Shown here: positions 17,270-29,217 of the stretch, one piece after another
How the letters are laid out: each line of letters opens with the position of its first letter
How positions within the stretch are numbered: position 1 is the stretch's first letter
Origin: Pictodentalium vernedei
Lineage: Eukaryota; Mollusca; Scaphopoda; Dentaliida; Dentaliidae
Reading direction: 5' to 3'
Assembly: GCA_031216915.1 (NCBI GenBank)
Contig: CM062294.1
Location: forward strand, 395,799,217-395,863,216
Length of the DNA: 64,000 bases
Program-made: the position numbers and the translations under genes
The notes under the pieces: model-generated
Database searches by the model: none
What the model was told of the DNA's origin: nothing
The model's input: the letters and a program-made list of their open reading frames with translations, nothing else

Positions 17270-19190
17270 GAAAAATTTTATAGCTACCCTCAAAGAACAT
17301 TTTAGATAACATGAAAATTCTGTTTCAAAACCATTTTATGAATGAATGAAAGTTTCAATGACACTGTAGCTCAACTTATCAAGACAAAGACATGTACACG
17401 TATAGTATGTGACACAGCAATGACAAACATCTAGGTAATGACCCAATAACAAAGGTACATATAAAGTATTGTAACGGTCTGTACATAAATACTGACTGCT
17501 GCCTGTAACAAATGTATAGGTAAAGTATTGTAAAGGTGGGTGACAGTCAGATGCTAAACAAGAAAAGAAATCTTTGAGTCCCAGAGTGGGTCTGACTGAA
17601 CCCCAAAATATTTGTTCTCATAGCACAGTGATAACAAAGGCACCCCAAAACACACTCGTTCCTGTCCCAAGGTGAAAACAAAAGTACCCAGGAAGTTTTG
17701 TGAAGATCAGTTCATAAATACGAGCTGTATAGAACTTGTGACAAAAAACTGATTGGACCTAATTTCGGTACAAAATGGCCACTGGCAGCCATCTTGAATT
17801 TTGGACCGTACCCAGAAACACTCATTCTCATCCCAAGGTGATAACAAAGGTACCCAAGAAGTTTTGTGAAGATCGGTTCATAAATACAGCCTCTACCCTG
17901 AGCCGTATTGACATGTGTGCTTACATTGTGTAAGTAGCACTGAATAAATCAAAGTTCATCTAATTTGCATAATTTGTGCACGAAAAAAAAAACCCTTACA
18001 ATATGTGATGTATTCCATGTTACTAAACATTCATACAAAAATTTATTCAAATCAGAACTTTCATACAGAAGTTCTGTACAAAAGACTGATTGCACTAATT
18101 TTGGTACAAAATGGCTGCTGGTGGCCATCTTGAATTTCGGACCACACCCAAAAACACTCGCTCTCATCCCACGGTGATAACAAAGGTACCCAAGAAGTTT
18201 CGTAAAGATTGGTTCATAAATATGGCCTCTAGTCTGAGCTGTATAGAAGTTGTGTACAAAAGACTGATTAGACCTAATTTCGGTACAAAATGGCCACTGG
18301 CAGCCATCTTGAATTTTAGACCGCACCCAGAAACACTCGTTCTCATCCCAAGGTGATAACAAAGGTACCCAAGACATTTTGTGAAGATCAGTTCATAAAT
18401 ACAGACTCTAGCCCGAGCCGTATTGACATGTGTACTTACTGTGTGTAAGTCGCACTGAAAAAATCAAAGTTCATCTAATTTGCATAATTTCTGCACGAGA
18501 TAAAAACCCGTATTATATGTGATGTATCCAATGATACTAAACATTCACACAAAAAATTATTCAAATCAGCGCTTTCATATGGAAGTTCTGTGCAAAAATC
18601 TGATTGCACCTAATTTTGTATAAAATGGCTGCCATCGGCCATCTTGAATTCGGACCGGACCCAAAAGCACTCGTTCTCGTCCCACGGTGATACCGAAGGT
18701 ACCCAAGAAGTTTCGTAAAGATCGGTTCATAAATACGGCCTCTAGCCCGAGCCGTATTGGCATTTGCACTTACAGTGCTGAAAGTAACCCCCAAAAACAT
18801 CAAAATTAGTCTAATTTGCACAATTTACGCACGAGAAAAAAAACCCGTATTATATGTGATGTATCCCATGGTACTAAACATTCATACAAAAAAATTATTC
18901 AAATCAGAGCTTTCATATGGAAGTTCTGTACAAAAAACAGATTTCTGCATCGTCGGTACAAAATGGCAGCCATCTTGAATTTTGGACCGCACCCAAAAAC
19001 ACTCGTTCTCGTCCCACGGTCATAACAAAGGTAGCTAAGAAGTTTCGTAAAGATCGGTTCATAAATACGGCCTCTAGCCCGAGCCGTATCCAATTGTTGA
19101 CGTACGGACAGACGGACAGACGGACAGACGGACGACGGACAACGGGCCATGACAAAAGCTCAAATTTGGCTTCGCCAAAGTTGAGCTAAA
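17270..19190 (+). mobile_element. Pearl/Helentron-like cassette element inserted in Polinton A
   Basis: Absent from the matching place in B (near 37690). The core has five to six tandem cassettes of about 180 or 330 bp, each with CAAAATGG(C), a CATCTTGAATTT(T)GGACC block and GTTCATAAATAC. The end has (ACGG/ACAG)n at 19105-19143, then a terminal hairpin with arms AGCTCAAATTTGGC and GCCAAAGTTGAGCT (19158-19187). This structure (tandem core, ACGG microsatellite, terminal hairpin) recalls pearl elements of bivalves. Open frames inside are by-products of the repeats. Confidence 0.7.
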
Positions 19191-19304
19191 AATGAAAACC
19201 GGTTTTCAAAAAATAATTAAGTAATTCTTTCTAATTTAACGCGTTTGAGAAGAATTATATCCGTCAAAAGGGTTTATTCATATCTCCGAAACATTATCAT
19301 GAGT

Positions 19305-19562
19305 CAATTAAAACTCAGTTTACCTCTTAAAAACCTAACTAAGTGGAACGCAATTTTACCATTTGATTTATTGAATGAAAAACCTTTCAATTACACCGGA
19401 ACAAAAATGAAACGATTTGCGAAGATTTCATAGCGTCAATTAAAACTCAACTTTTACCACTTAAAACTATCTAAGTGGAACGCAATTTTACAGTTTGATT
19501 TATTGAATGAAAAACCTTTCATTTACATCAAGAACAAGAATAAACGATTTAGCGAAGATTTA
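19305..19562. repeat. Subterminal tandem repeat of element A (two units)
   Basis: Two units of about 129 bp, each with AAGTGGAACGCAATTTTAC, TTTATTGAATGAAAAACCTT and GCGAAGATTT. B has related but different repeats in its left subterminal region. Confidence 0.7.
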
Positions 19563-20201
19563 AACATTTTCATCAGTTCTCGATCGCTAACAGCTATGAC
19601 AAACGTGGACGGATGATTTCCATCGGTTCTAATTTTCCAAACTCGAGTTTTTTCCGTTTGGTTTGGAAAAAAATCCTCGATGAGTAACTTCACTTTACAC
19701 CCACTTCGCGCCATTGGCGAACGTACAGAAAACGTTTTGAGATCGATTTTTCCTGGTCTAGAATTGGCAAATCGTTTTCACCGATCGGATCGCACCCTCG
19801 ACCGTCTGAAACGCGATCGTGAACGAACCGGCAAACCGCATTTTTGATGCTAGTCTAGAATCGGCAGAGCGTTTTTTGCTTGCGTTCACCAATGATAGAT
19901 CGAAGGTCTGATCCACGATGGGAACGTTGAGAAAAAAAATTTAAATTGATGTTTTCTTCAAATTTCGTACATTTTTTCCTTCCGAGCGATGTGTCGAATT
20001 CGCACTCGTTCGCCAATGGCTGTTTGAACGGTCAAAAGTGCGAGGAACTGCGTTTGCCGATTCTGGACCATCATGTAAAAACAACATTTTTTACACTCTG
20101 CACACAATTTAACACTGAATCCCTATGGCGGTACACGTACATGCGCGTGTACGTGTACATTTTTTGTACATGTGGTCTAGGATCGGCACTTTCTCCCTAC
20201 T
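19563..20201. repeat. Right TIR of element A
   Basis: Ends in TTTCTCCCTACT at 20201. Contains repeated motifs also seen in B TIRs: GCCGATTCTGGACCA (20056-20070) and GTTCGCCAATGG, and the GTAC-rich alternating stretch near the end (20134-20173). The following six bases are CATAAC. The inner limit is approximate. Confidence 0.75.
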
Positions 20202-20207
20202 CATAAC

Positions 20208-22177
20208 ATAACATTTATTGGCATAAAACATCCTCTACATGACAGTGTGCGATAATCTGCAAGCAACATGAATAAAGGCAGTACTCTAAACATTACAATT
20301 TCATCCACCAATTTTCCATGATCAAAGTACTATATATGTTGTTTATTAATTTGATACGCAAAAGATCGTGGAAATGTGAATTAGAATTTCCAATAAGCCC
20401 ATTGCCGATTAGCCATCTTTGACGTTGATGATATGCAAGGTCAGAGGTAGCTTCGGGTGAACAATTCGATCCCGCCATCTGTTCAGACTGTCATACATGC
20501 GATAGAAACAACCAAAATGTTTCGCTTGAAACGAGAAAATGTGCATTTTCGATTTTATACTAATAAAGAAAAAAAAATAGCACACTTTCAGCATTTCATT
20601 TAATGGACAGGGCAAAATAATATTGTTTTTTTTAGTGAAATGAATACCGCAATGAATCCCTTCCCACAAGCGAAGGTAGACTCGGAATCATGGTTTTGTT
20701 GTGTTGACGAGTGACACAACTGCAGATATATCACTGAAATGGCACAAAATTGTCTGCGTGAATGAAAATGCAAACCCTGGGTATCCAAACAACCAACCCA
20801 TACAAATATCACACAGATGTTCCAGATGGAAGACATTGGGGTGGAGGGGGCGCGGTCCCTAAAAAAGTGAATGAAAATCGTCTGCTAGTAGCAGTGTCGA
20901 TAATATTTTGTCCATATACAGTACAAGTCAAAATGAGTTGAAGAATAACCACGACCGGTAAAAACAATAGATGAATGTTTCCTTTTCTAATAACACAAGA
21001 ATCGGACATAAAAATATAGACACTCTTCTTTTGACTATTTTCTTCTTCAACTTAAACTTATATACAGTGGAAGGTGTCTTATTACAAACACACTCACGGA
21101 GTGGTAGGTCCACGCAGGGCCAGGGAAAGGAAATTCGGACCCGGGGTTAGTCCTGTGATGGCTCCCCTTTAAAAAATGTCATGATATTACACAGGTGATA
21201 AAGGCATCTGTTTTAACTCAGTTATTAAATGGAGTTTGTTTCTGGCGGCTTTTGAGATAAAAAAAATCATGTTATTCTTGGCCGTCAAAGTGACGTTTTT
21301 TGGGCGCATGTTTCAAATTTCCAAGTTGATCAAGGAGTCTCTAATGACCTACCGCCCATACCTATATTGACTGGACAATTCTTGAAGTGATAACTTGGTT
21401 ACGTCAAGTTGATTTAATAAAGTTATTACTTCAAGAATCGAGCAGTCCATAATTACAGCCGTTGGTCAAATGCATAGCTTCATTCACGATACCCCCCCCC
21501 CCCTTCTTACCTGATGGTACAGGAGTCAGAACTTTTGAGGGGGGGGGGGGCGTATAGGGGGGGGGTACTAGGTCAAACATGGCCTGAAAGCCAGTATTTT
21601 GTTTTTTTGTTTTTGTTTTAGAACGCCCTTTGAAAGGACGTACCAAACCAAATTAAAATACAGTCTTTCGGGTCATGTTTGGACTAGAGGGTGGGCAGGC
21701 GAAACCAAGATCCTTGACTCCTGGGCAGCCGCACCCCCCCCCCCAAGTTCCAGGCTCTGGGAGTTACTACCCTGGGCCCCACCCTCTCCGCGACCCCGGA
21801 TACATGACCAAAATGTGCATACATCGATATTGTATTACAGAACACACCGGGTGATTTTGTACTTCTCCAAGTAGGTGGATATACATATATTTCCTACATA
21901 TTCGTGTTAGTTTGTAGAAAGTTTGGGACTCAAGAAGCTAATCTGCAATTTATGAACCACCAGATAACTAACTTATCAGTGCTCCTCAAACTGCGGATTT
22001 GCTTTGTGAGTTACAAGTTTTTACTGGCTGTCAGGTATGGCCCATGTGCACTGTTTTGCACACAAGCAATTCCTGCCAGCGGACCTCCGATTGGAATTCA
22101 GAAATCACTTGCCTTACAGTACGAGTGGAAATACGTCGTAGAATAATCACTACAAACTACTACAATCCATCTTCATC
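20208..22177. other. Host-like intergenic DNA with a dispersed repeat
   Basis: No gene supported. 21210-21790 is homologous to 59270-59620 (shared TGGCGGCTTTT, TTGGCCGTCAAA, GACGTTTT and GAGTCAGAACT). It includes C and G homopolymers around 21492-21560. Confidence 0.5.
21210..21790. repeat. Dispersed repeat family 1, copy 1
   Basis: Aligns with 59270-59620 along several hundred bases, interrupted by indels and G/C runs. No coding capacity or ends recognised. Confidence 0.6.
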
Positions 22178-22272
22178 TACACCAGTAACACAAGAACCTG
22201 ACATCATTTTCGGGAAAGCTCTCACAGAAGGCTTTCCGGAAAATGATTTCGGGTTCTTGTGCTAATGGTGTA
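22178..22272. repeat. Palindromic hairpin P1
   Basis: Arms of about 42 bp around an 11-base loop. The left arm contains CAAGAACCTGACATCATTTT; the right arm contains AAAATGATTTCGGGTTCTTG. A few mismatches. Confidence 0.85.
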
Positions 22273-22487
22273 ATGGCACTGGGCTACTCCATATACTGGC
22301 GAATTTTGAACCCTAATTGCAGCGCTCACACTATATGGAGGAACGCTGAACTCGGATGCACAACGCCCCCAATTAATGCTGCGCTATATGCGGGAGGGGG
22401 TCGCCTATTTATTAGTTCATCGATTGTATAAGTGCATCGATTACATTAATGCAGCCTCCACTGGCTGAAAAATTTCCTGACACAACG

Positions 22488-22670
22488 CAAGATGGGGTAA
22501 TGGTTGACAGAAACTATTCAGAACATCTCCTGGTTGAATCGGGTGTGCCACAGGATATTGTCCTTGGACCGAGCTTATTCTAATGCCACATTAACGACCT
22601 GCATGACAGCGATAAATCAAAGGTTTGCCTCTTCGCTGACGATTGCCTACTAATTAGAAAGATCAATGCA
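22488..22670 (+). pseudogene. LINE reverse-transcriptase fragment 1
   Basis: Conceptual translation shows SGVPQ, HINDL and FADDC, which are RT palm motifs of non-LTR retrotransposons; FADD is the catalytic motif. One stop lies between them. Short and degenerate. Confidence 0.75.
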
Positions 22671-23719
22671 TTTAAGGGGGTGGGGTGGGGGGGGGGCGGC
22701 GGGGCGCATAGGTTTGAGTGTTGGTACAAGTAGAGATGGATACTCGGACTGTCTTTTGCATGAGGGCTACCCCTCTCGGCGATGATTGCATCGATCCCAC
22801 TTATGATCTATGGTTGTGTTCTCTTCAAACTCCAGATACTGCCGTATGCCAAACGCTGAGTGCTGCGCTCACTCCACACGAAGGTTATGCGAATGTTGAA
22901 CTCTGAACTGGAATACTAAAAGTCACCAATATTGCTTCAGGCGAGAGGGGGTCCCCCAGATATGAGCGTTTTTAGAAGTAGAAGTCATCAATATCACCTC
23001 GAGTGAGAAGGGTCGCCGAGATATGAGTGTTGTTAGATGTAAACGATTGGCAGTCGGTCGCATGAAGGGTACACCTCTGCACAGATTCGGCATGCGGCAC
23101 ACTGATCGAATGTTGACGAATGTTGAACGCTGAACGCTGAGCTAACTTCATACGAATGTTGGTCGAAAGTTGAATGCCGAACTGGAGTAGTAAATATCAT
23201 CAATATCAATTCATGCGCCACGGGGTCGTCCAGATGTGAGTGTTATTACATGTGGACGATGGGCAGTTCGTCGCCTGAAGAGTCCACCTCGGGTGAAAGC
23301 ACAGATTCGACATACGTCTTTTCTCTTTCGCCCAAACACAGATTTTTGCTGAACGCTGAACTTACTTCACGCGAATGTTGGGCGAATGTTGAGCGCTGAG
23401 CTGGAATACACATATTCATCAATACCAATGAAGGCGAAAGGGCGCCGCCTGGGTTTGAGTGTTGTTACATGTATTATTTTGTATACTACGGACAGTCGGA
23501 CAGTCGATTGAATGAAAGCTACCCCTCCAATGAATGCACCGATTCCACTTACGACCTGCGGTTGTGTTCTCTTCCAACTATGGATATTGCAGAATGTTGA
23601 ATGCTGGGATACTCAAAAACACCAATTGATGCCGCTATATGCAGGAAAGGGGGGGGGGGGGGGTACATGTCTGTATTAGTGTGCTTGATTGCGTAAGTGC
23701 ACCGATTCCATTAGTGCAT

Positions 23720-23930
23720 GCACTCTTCCATGACCCAACGTCAGAAAAGAGTAGTCGTTGGCGGAAACATTTCAGAAAATGTCCCAGATGAATCAGAAGT
23801 CCCACAGGGTACTGTCCTAGGACCTCTGCTGTATGCTTATGTCACAACAACGGACCGCCTGACATCTTTAAATCAAGGGTTCGCATCTTCGCTAACGACT
23901 GCCTCCTATATAGAGAGATCAAAACATCCG
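23720..23930 (+). pseudogene. LINE reverse-transcriptase fragment 2
   Basis: VPQGTVLGPLLY is clear. The downstream FADDC region is shifted or mutated (FASSLTTASYI in the open frame). Homologous to fragments 1 and 3 at DNA level. A 17-base G run follows at 23930. Confidence 0.75.
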
Positions 23931-24289
23931 GGGGGGGGGGGGGGGGCTCCTTGGTTTGAGTGTTGTTATAATTATGTAGACTGCGGAAACTCGAGCAGTC
24001 GTTTGCACGAGGGCTCCCTCCTCCCAGCGATGATTTTACCGATCCCACAAATGATCTAGGGATGTGTTCTCTTCAAACTTCAGATACTGCCGAATTTTGA
24101 ACGTTGATTGCTGCGCTCACACTATACGAAGCTTATTCGAATGTTGAACGATGAGCTCGGATGCACGACGCCCCCCCCCCCCCCCCCCCAATTAATGCTG
24201 CTATAGGCGGGAGGGGTCGCCTACTTATTATTACATCGATTGCATAAGTGCATCGATTGCATTAATACACCCACCACTGGCTGAAAAAG

Positions 24290-24490
24290 TTCCTGCCCCA
24301 ACGTGAGACGAGGATAATGGTTGACGGAAGCTATTCAGAACATGTCCCGGTTGAATTGAGGAGTCCCACAGGATATGTAGCCCCATGACCGAGATTGTCT
24401 CAGTAATGCCACATTACTGACCTACAGTGCCTGACAGCGTTAAATCAAAAGTTTGTCTCTCCGATGGGAGCTGCCTTCAAATTAGAGAGA
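24290..24490 (+). pseudogene. LINE reverse-transcriptase fragment 3
   Basis: Third copy of the same RT segment, more degraded, recognisable from GTCCCACAGGAT and TGACAGCGTTAAATCAAA. Confidence 0.65.
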
Positions 24491-25071
24491 CCAAAGCATT
24501 AAGTGGGACGCCTAGGTTTGAGTGTTGTTATAATTATGTCCGATACTCGGACAGTCGTTTGCATGAGGGTTGCCCCTCCCGGCGATGATTGCACCGATCC
24601 CACTTATTATCTATGGTTGTGTTCTCTTCAAACTCCAGATATTGCCGAATGCCAAACCCTGAATGCTGCGCACACTCCACACGAAGGATAATCGAATGTT
24701 GAACGCTGAACTAGAATACTAAAAGTCACCAATATCGCTTCAGGCGAGAGTGGGTTCCCCAGATATGATTGTTCTTAGAAGTAGACGATGGGCATTCGGT
24801 CCCATGAAGGATATATCTCGGGTGAAAGCACAGATTCGGAGCTGGCACACTGAATTTTGACGAATGTTGAACGCTGAACGCCGAGCTAACTTCACACGAA
24901 TATAGGTCGAATGTTGAACGCTGAACTGGAGAAGTAAAAGTCACTAATATCACTTCAGGTGAGAATGGTCGCCCAGATATGAGTGTTGTAGATGTAAACG
25001 ATGGGCAGTCGGTCGCATAAAGGATAAACCTCGGGTGAAATCCCAGATTCGACATATGGCACACTGAATTT

Positions 25072-25330
25072 TGGGGAACGCTGCGCTAACTTCAAACGAA
25101 TGTTGGTCGAATATTGAACGCTGAACACTGAGCTAACTTCACACGAATGATGGTCGATTGTTGAACGCTGAACACTGGGCTAACTTCATACGAATGTTGG
25201 TCGAATGTTGAACGCTGAACACTGAGCTAACTTCACACGAATGTTGGACGAATGTTGAACGCTGAACACTGAGCTAACTTCACACGAATGTTGAACGAAT
25301 GTTGAACGCTGAACACTGAGCTAACTTCAC
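25072..25330. repeat. 47-bp satellite array
   Basis: About five and a half head-to-tail units containing GAACGCTGAACACTGAGCTA and ACTTCACACGAATGTTGG. Degenerate relatives lie upstream at 23080-23170 and 24860-24930. Confidence 0.9.
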
Positions 25331-25346
25331 GGACCTAAGATCTAGG

Positions 25347-25449
25347 GTTTTTCTGTGGATACCTAAAATATTCTCACTTATGACCGAGACAAAACGTTAT
25401 TTTTGTCTCGGTCACTCATGAGATAATTTTCGGTATCCACTCAAAAACA
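25347..25449. repeat. Palindromic hairpin P2
   Basis: Arms of about 48 bp with mismatches; the innermost perfect part is TGACCGAGACAAAA / TTTTGTCTCGGTCA. Confidence 0.85.
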
Positions 25450-25866
25450 GTAGATGATATCCTCTATCTATTATATGCTAGCCTATGAATTATCGCAAAT
25501 TATTTAAAAGATATTTCTCGATATCTGTCGACTTGATGGATAACGAGGATTGTCCCTGAATCCCGATAAATTCTGTCTTTTGATTGGTCAAAATGCCTTG
25601 GACAGACAGCCATTGCAAAGGGTGCACACCACATCTACGGTAAAGGAGAGCGTGCAATATCCAGGGGATAAGCGCACGCGAAACATCGGAGGTATATGGT
25701 TTAAAGGAAAGCTTTTCGCATTCATTCGCCTCGGTATAAAAATCGAGCCAAAAAACCTGAAAATAGTCACAAATATTATCAGATTTCCGACAATTCGATC
25801 GTATTTTTCAAATAGTCAAGTAATTAAATGAAACAACTGGAGAAAAATAGAGGAGGAGCAAATATT

Positions 25867-25933
25867 GTCCCCTGAGTTCCAATGTGTTCTATGTGCCAGT
25901 AGGCACACAGAACACATTGCAACTCCGGGGGCG
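25867..25933. repeat. Palindromic hairpin P3, copy 1
   Basis: 29-bp arms (CCTGAGTTCCAATGTGTTCT... and its complement) around AGTA. A near-identical palindrome lies at 63381-63443. Confidence 0.9.
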
Positions 25934-26133
25934 AAATGTAAACAAAATACTCTTCAATCGTTTTCTTAACGACTCAAGGGATGTAACTCTATCTGTTGTC
26001 TTCTGCGTTTGTGCAAAACAAAAAAGTTATTCAAGAATTTGGTCCCGCTGATACCGAGCGTGAGAAAAACGCCCATAAATTTTTCTCCACTATGTTTCTA
26101 TGGTGTTTCAGACGGGACCAAGACGTTTTCTCC

Positions 26134-26250
26134 GTCAACATGTATGGTATGTGGGGATTTAATACCTGGATGTATCATTTAAATACCTCGCCTGCGGTGT
26201 TTAAAAACCGACATCCAGGTATTAAATCTCCATATACCACACATGTTGAC
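26134..26250. repeat. Palindromic hairpin P4
   Basis: 40-bp arms: GTCAACATGTATGGTATGTG... pairs with ...CATATACCACACATGTTGAC, with a 37-base loop that itself contains a short inverted repeat (TTTAAA-type). Confidence 0.9.
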
Positions 26251-26443
26251 TGAAATAACTTTTAATATCCCTCAGTAGCTCCCCAAATGAGGTTATGCTT
26301 CGGAGCATGACGTCACCTTGAACGTCGCTTTCAGGGAACGATCAGCTGAACTTTGTTATTGTTTCGAACCGCACGTGTCTGCAGTCGATTTGGGGTGAAT
26401 AATGCGAAGAAAAATGGCACGTAGCATATGATAAAAAGAACAT

Positions 26444-28123
26444 TGTCAGGACACCTGAGGCCCCGTAAGGCCTGGGCTGACGTGGGGTTATTTAGTCCCG
26501 CTCGTGAAATTGCGGGGAAAATTAGACCGACGTGGAGAGTCGGAATCCTAGTGCCGCGAACTCGGCGCTAGGAGCTGAGTTCGACCGGAGCTGTGATTTT
26601 GTTTCTCCTCTGCCATATTGGCATAAGATAGGTTCGATTTCCGTTAGGTGTGATTCCTAATCACTTCAGGCTGTGTAATGGAAAGAATGATCTAAAGTAA
26701 CAACGATTCTTTTATTTACACATAAAAATAAAGCCGTTTCAATATTTCAACAATCAACAATTCGATTCTTTTCACAGAAAATGGGTTGCTAGGTTTAAAT
26801 AATTCATAACAATTATATAGTAAATCTATAGCCCTGTACTGGCACTATAGTCTACACACTGGAAATGTTACTACCGTGAGCTCGCCATAAGAGCTTCACA
26901 AATCTGAAATTATATCACGGAGAGCTCACCATAAGAGCTTCACAAATCTGAAATGTTATTACCGTGAGCTCGCCATAAGAGCTTCATCCGCTTAGGCTCA
27001 AATATCAACGTCTGCGCGTAACTGTACCTCTGGCTGTCGGAGGGTTCCGACCAGCAATGTTCGTCATCTATAAAGCCACCGTACTTCTGATTTGGGTCAG
27101 ATATTGTCTACTCATACCTTATGTGACTTTTGAAAGTCCTCCGTGAAAGTCCTATTGAAATATTCACTGTTCCTGGTTGAATTCACGATTCACAAATGCC
27201 CCTTTTTGTGCTAGGGCGAAATTGTCACTCACATCGATCTCCAGTCGGTATTACGATGCTTCGACAGCAAAACAAACTATTCCCAACGCAATCAGTCTGA
27301 CGCTTTAAAGGGTTAATACGCACAATACAATTAACCTACGCTTCTGACTGTTGCAGGCTGACACCTGCTACTCGACAATCTAAACTTTAACGTTTCACCT
27401 TGGGTTTTCCTTCTCAGCGAATTTGGCACTGTAGCCGCCTATCAACCTTAAGCTAAATCGATCGTGGAATGCCCTGTCTGGCGATTCCAGCCGTTTCAGG
27501 GTCCTGTGATCGAAGGTACCCCTATGCCAGGAAACAGAGTCCGCCTGTCCTGGATTTCACCAACGTGTGTGTGACCCCAAGTGTGTGTCTAATGCTCTGC
27601 TCTTCAAGGTATACATACTTTTTACCATAAACTGTCAGGTGGACAGACGCTCATCTGTCTATCTGCCAAAACGGTGGGAGATGACGTATATCGAGGCAGA
27701 ATCAATACAAGTCATCTCGCGCGTGACTTAACGGTGATTTCACTTGTCGAGAGAACCGATTCGTTCCTGCCACTCATTGCTATACTAATGATCAGGTGAC
27801 AACACGGCAGACATTTCTATCTTTTAGAATCTCGTTTCTCAATTGGCCGTGACGATATACTGCCACCAACCGATTACGTCTCGCAAGACTCGCGACTACT
27901 GTATAACTTAAATGAGATTAGACCTTATCTAACATACCGTTTCTCCCCTGGGTCCCTGTCCTGAAGCTGGGTATACACCACGTGTGTTTTTTCCATGCCC
28001 AGCTTCACAGAGAAGTGAAATTCACGTAGGTTTTTCGCCTTGATGCGGAATATCTTTTGAACTTACAATATCTTTATATATGAGGCCCCTTGCCCCAATA
28101 TTTAGGCTGGCTTTGCTCTGACA
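26444..28123 (-). repeat. 3' LTR of the LTR retrotransposon
   Basis: 1680 bp, nearly the same as 31741-33413 with scattered substitutions and small indels. Contains three tandem units of about 43 bp (CGCCATAAGAGCTTCACAAA) at 26875-26990. Confidence 0.92.
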
Positions 28124-28134
28124 ACTCCCTTCCC
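28124..28134 (-). promoter_or_regulatory. Polypurine tract
   Basis: The minus strand reads GGGAAGGGAGT directly against the 3' LTR, the expected place and composition of the plus-strand primer. Confidence 0.7.
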
Positions 28135-28363
28135 GAGAGAAACCCCCTGTGTATCTCTTAAAACACAAGGGGCAAAGCCACGCATGCTCGCCTCTCACAC
28201 CTTTTACAGTCTACCCATCATATTCAAGACTACAAAACTGTACCCTAGTGGTCGTGGGGCTCATGACCGGGCTCATGTCGATTCCCACGACACACACGCC
28301 ACCACATGCTCCCGTCTTGCGGGTTTACATATGGAGAGTAGCCTTATCCTTAGATTTGCAGCA

Positions 28364-28394
<31 letters not shown>

Positions 28395-29217
28395 AATACT
28401 ATATATTTACACCTAAACATACACATTTCTTGGCACTCACTCCGACGAGTAACACCGTCCGCGCCTTTGCGTCAGATGGGTTAATTCCGACGGAGTGTAA
28501 CTTCACCTCCCATTCCCATATGTCTTGTGAAGGGGCAAACGATCCCTGCATTATGTTGAGCCTCACCCTCGCAAAGCTCAACCAGGGGATTAAAATTGTG
28601 TCTCACACACTCACACATTCAATACACAGATTTCCCGACCTCGTCTTTGCGACAGACGGGGTTAGTGTGCCTCACATTCACAACAAACTCTCGTCAATAA
28701 AACCAAGCGCGGTTTCCCTGGGCCTTCACACCGGGTTTGTGCTTACAAAACTCGACACACAGGCTCCCCGTCCACGCACACTCGCGACGGACGGGGCAGT
28801 GTATCTCACATTCGCACTCACAACCAACTCTAGCCCTAGTCAGCAGTCAGAGCAATAATGATACTAAAATAAAAAAAAGTTTCTTCCGGGCCTTAACACC
28901 GGGTTTACGAAACTCATCACCTCATCCACAAAAATATTTGCGACTGCAGCCCCCGTCCCAGAAACCAGGCCCGGTTCCCAGTATCCCCTTGGTAACTCTT
29001 GACACACCCCTACTTCTCGCCCCGTTATTTCTACGGGTATTCCATCAGGGTCCCCATACCCTGTCATTGTCGCATTCCCAGGAGCTTCCCTTGGCGCTAT
29101 ATCCCCCAGGCTCACTCGTCCCGGCGATTACCTTCGTTCGAACGACACTGGCCATCCTTGGCCCTTGTGCCGTCGACCCCCCGGTCCATTGCGACGACTT
29201 CTTGCGCACCTTGGGCG
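28124..29217. other. Internal non-coding part of the LTR element
   Basis: No RT or integrase signal. Contains a (CT)n tract at about 28366-28395 and repeated blocks such as CCTTCACACCGGGTTTGTG / CCTTAACACCGGGTTTACG. Confidence 0.5.

Larger units (their letters stand above)
1..20201 (+). mobile_element. Polinton/Maverick element A (rearranged, decayed)
   Basis: The stretch carries the Polinton gene set: integrase, major capsid, fibre-like, protease, PolB, penton-like, ATPase and accessory genes. Genes of 2595-20201 mirror element B (36298-54248) in reverse orientation. The right end stops at the TIR terminus CCTACT (20196-20201), followed by flanking CATAAC. The integrase-side arm (1-2594) is flipped: its TIR terminus at 2589-2594 is joined directly to integrase codons at 2595. 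A pearl-like insertion at 17270-19190 lengthens the element. The left flank is not visible, so 1-2594 may instead belong to a second, nested Polinton. Most genes are broken, so this is a fossil. Confidence 0.85.
22280..25070. repeat. Complex satellite built on LINE reverse-transcriptase fragments
   Basis: Irregular higher-order repeats. Shared blocks include CGGACAGTCGTTTGCATGAG-like (about 22742, 23493, 23990 and 24548), GGTTGTGTTCTCTTCAAACT, and GGAGGGGTCGCCTA. LINE RT fragments occur at 22488-22670, 23720-23930 and 24290-24490. G runs follow two of the RT fragments. Confidence 0.7.

Noticed and set aside
17949-19155. Open frames within the pearl-like cassettes
   Set aside because: They occur on both strands, repeat with the cassette, and show no domain.
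25072-25330. CRISPR-like array
   Set aside because: Units are continuous tandem repeats without spacers, in eukaryotic-type DNA.
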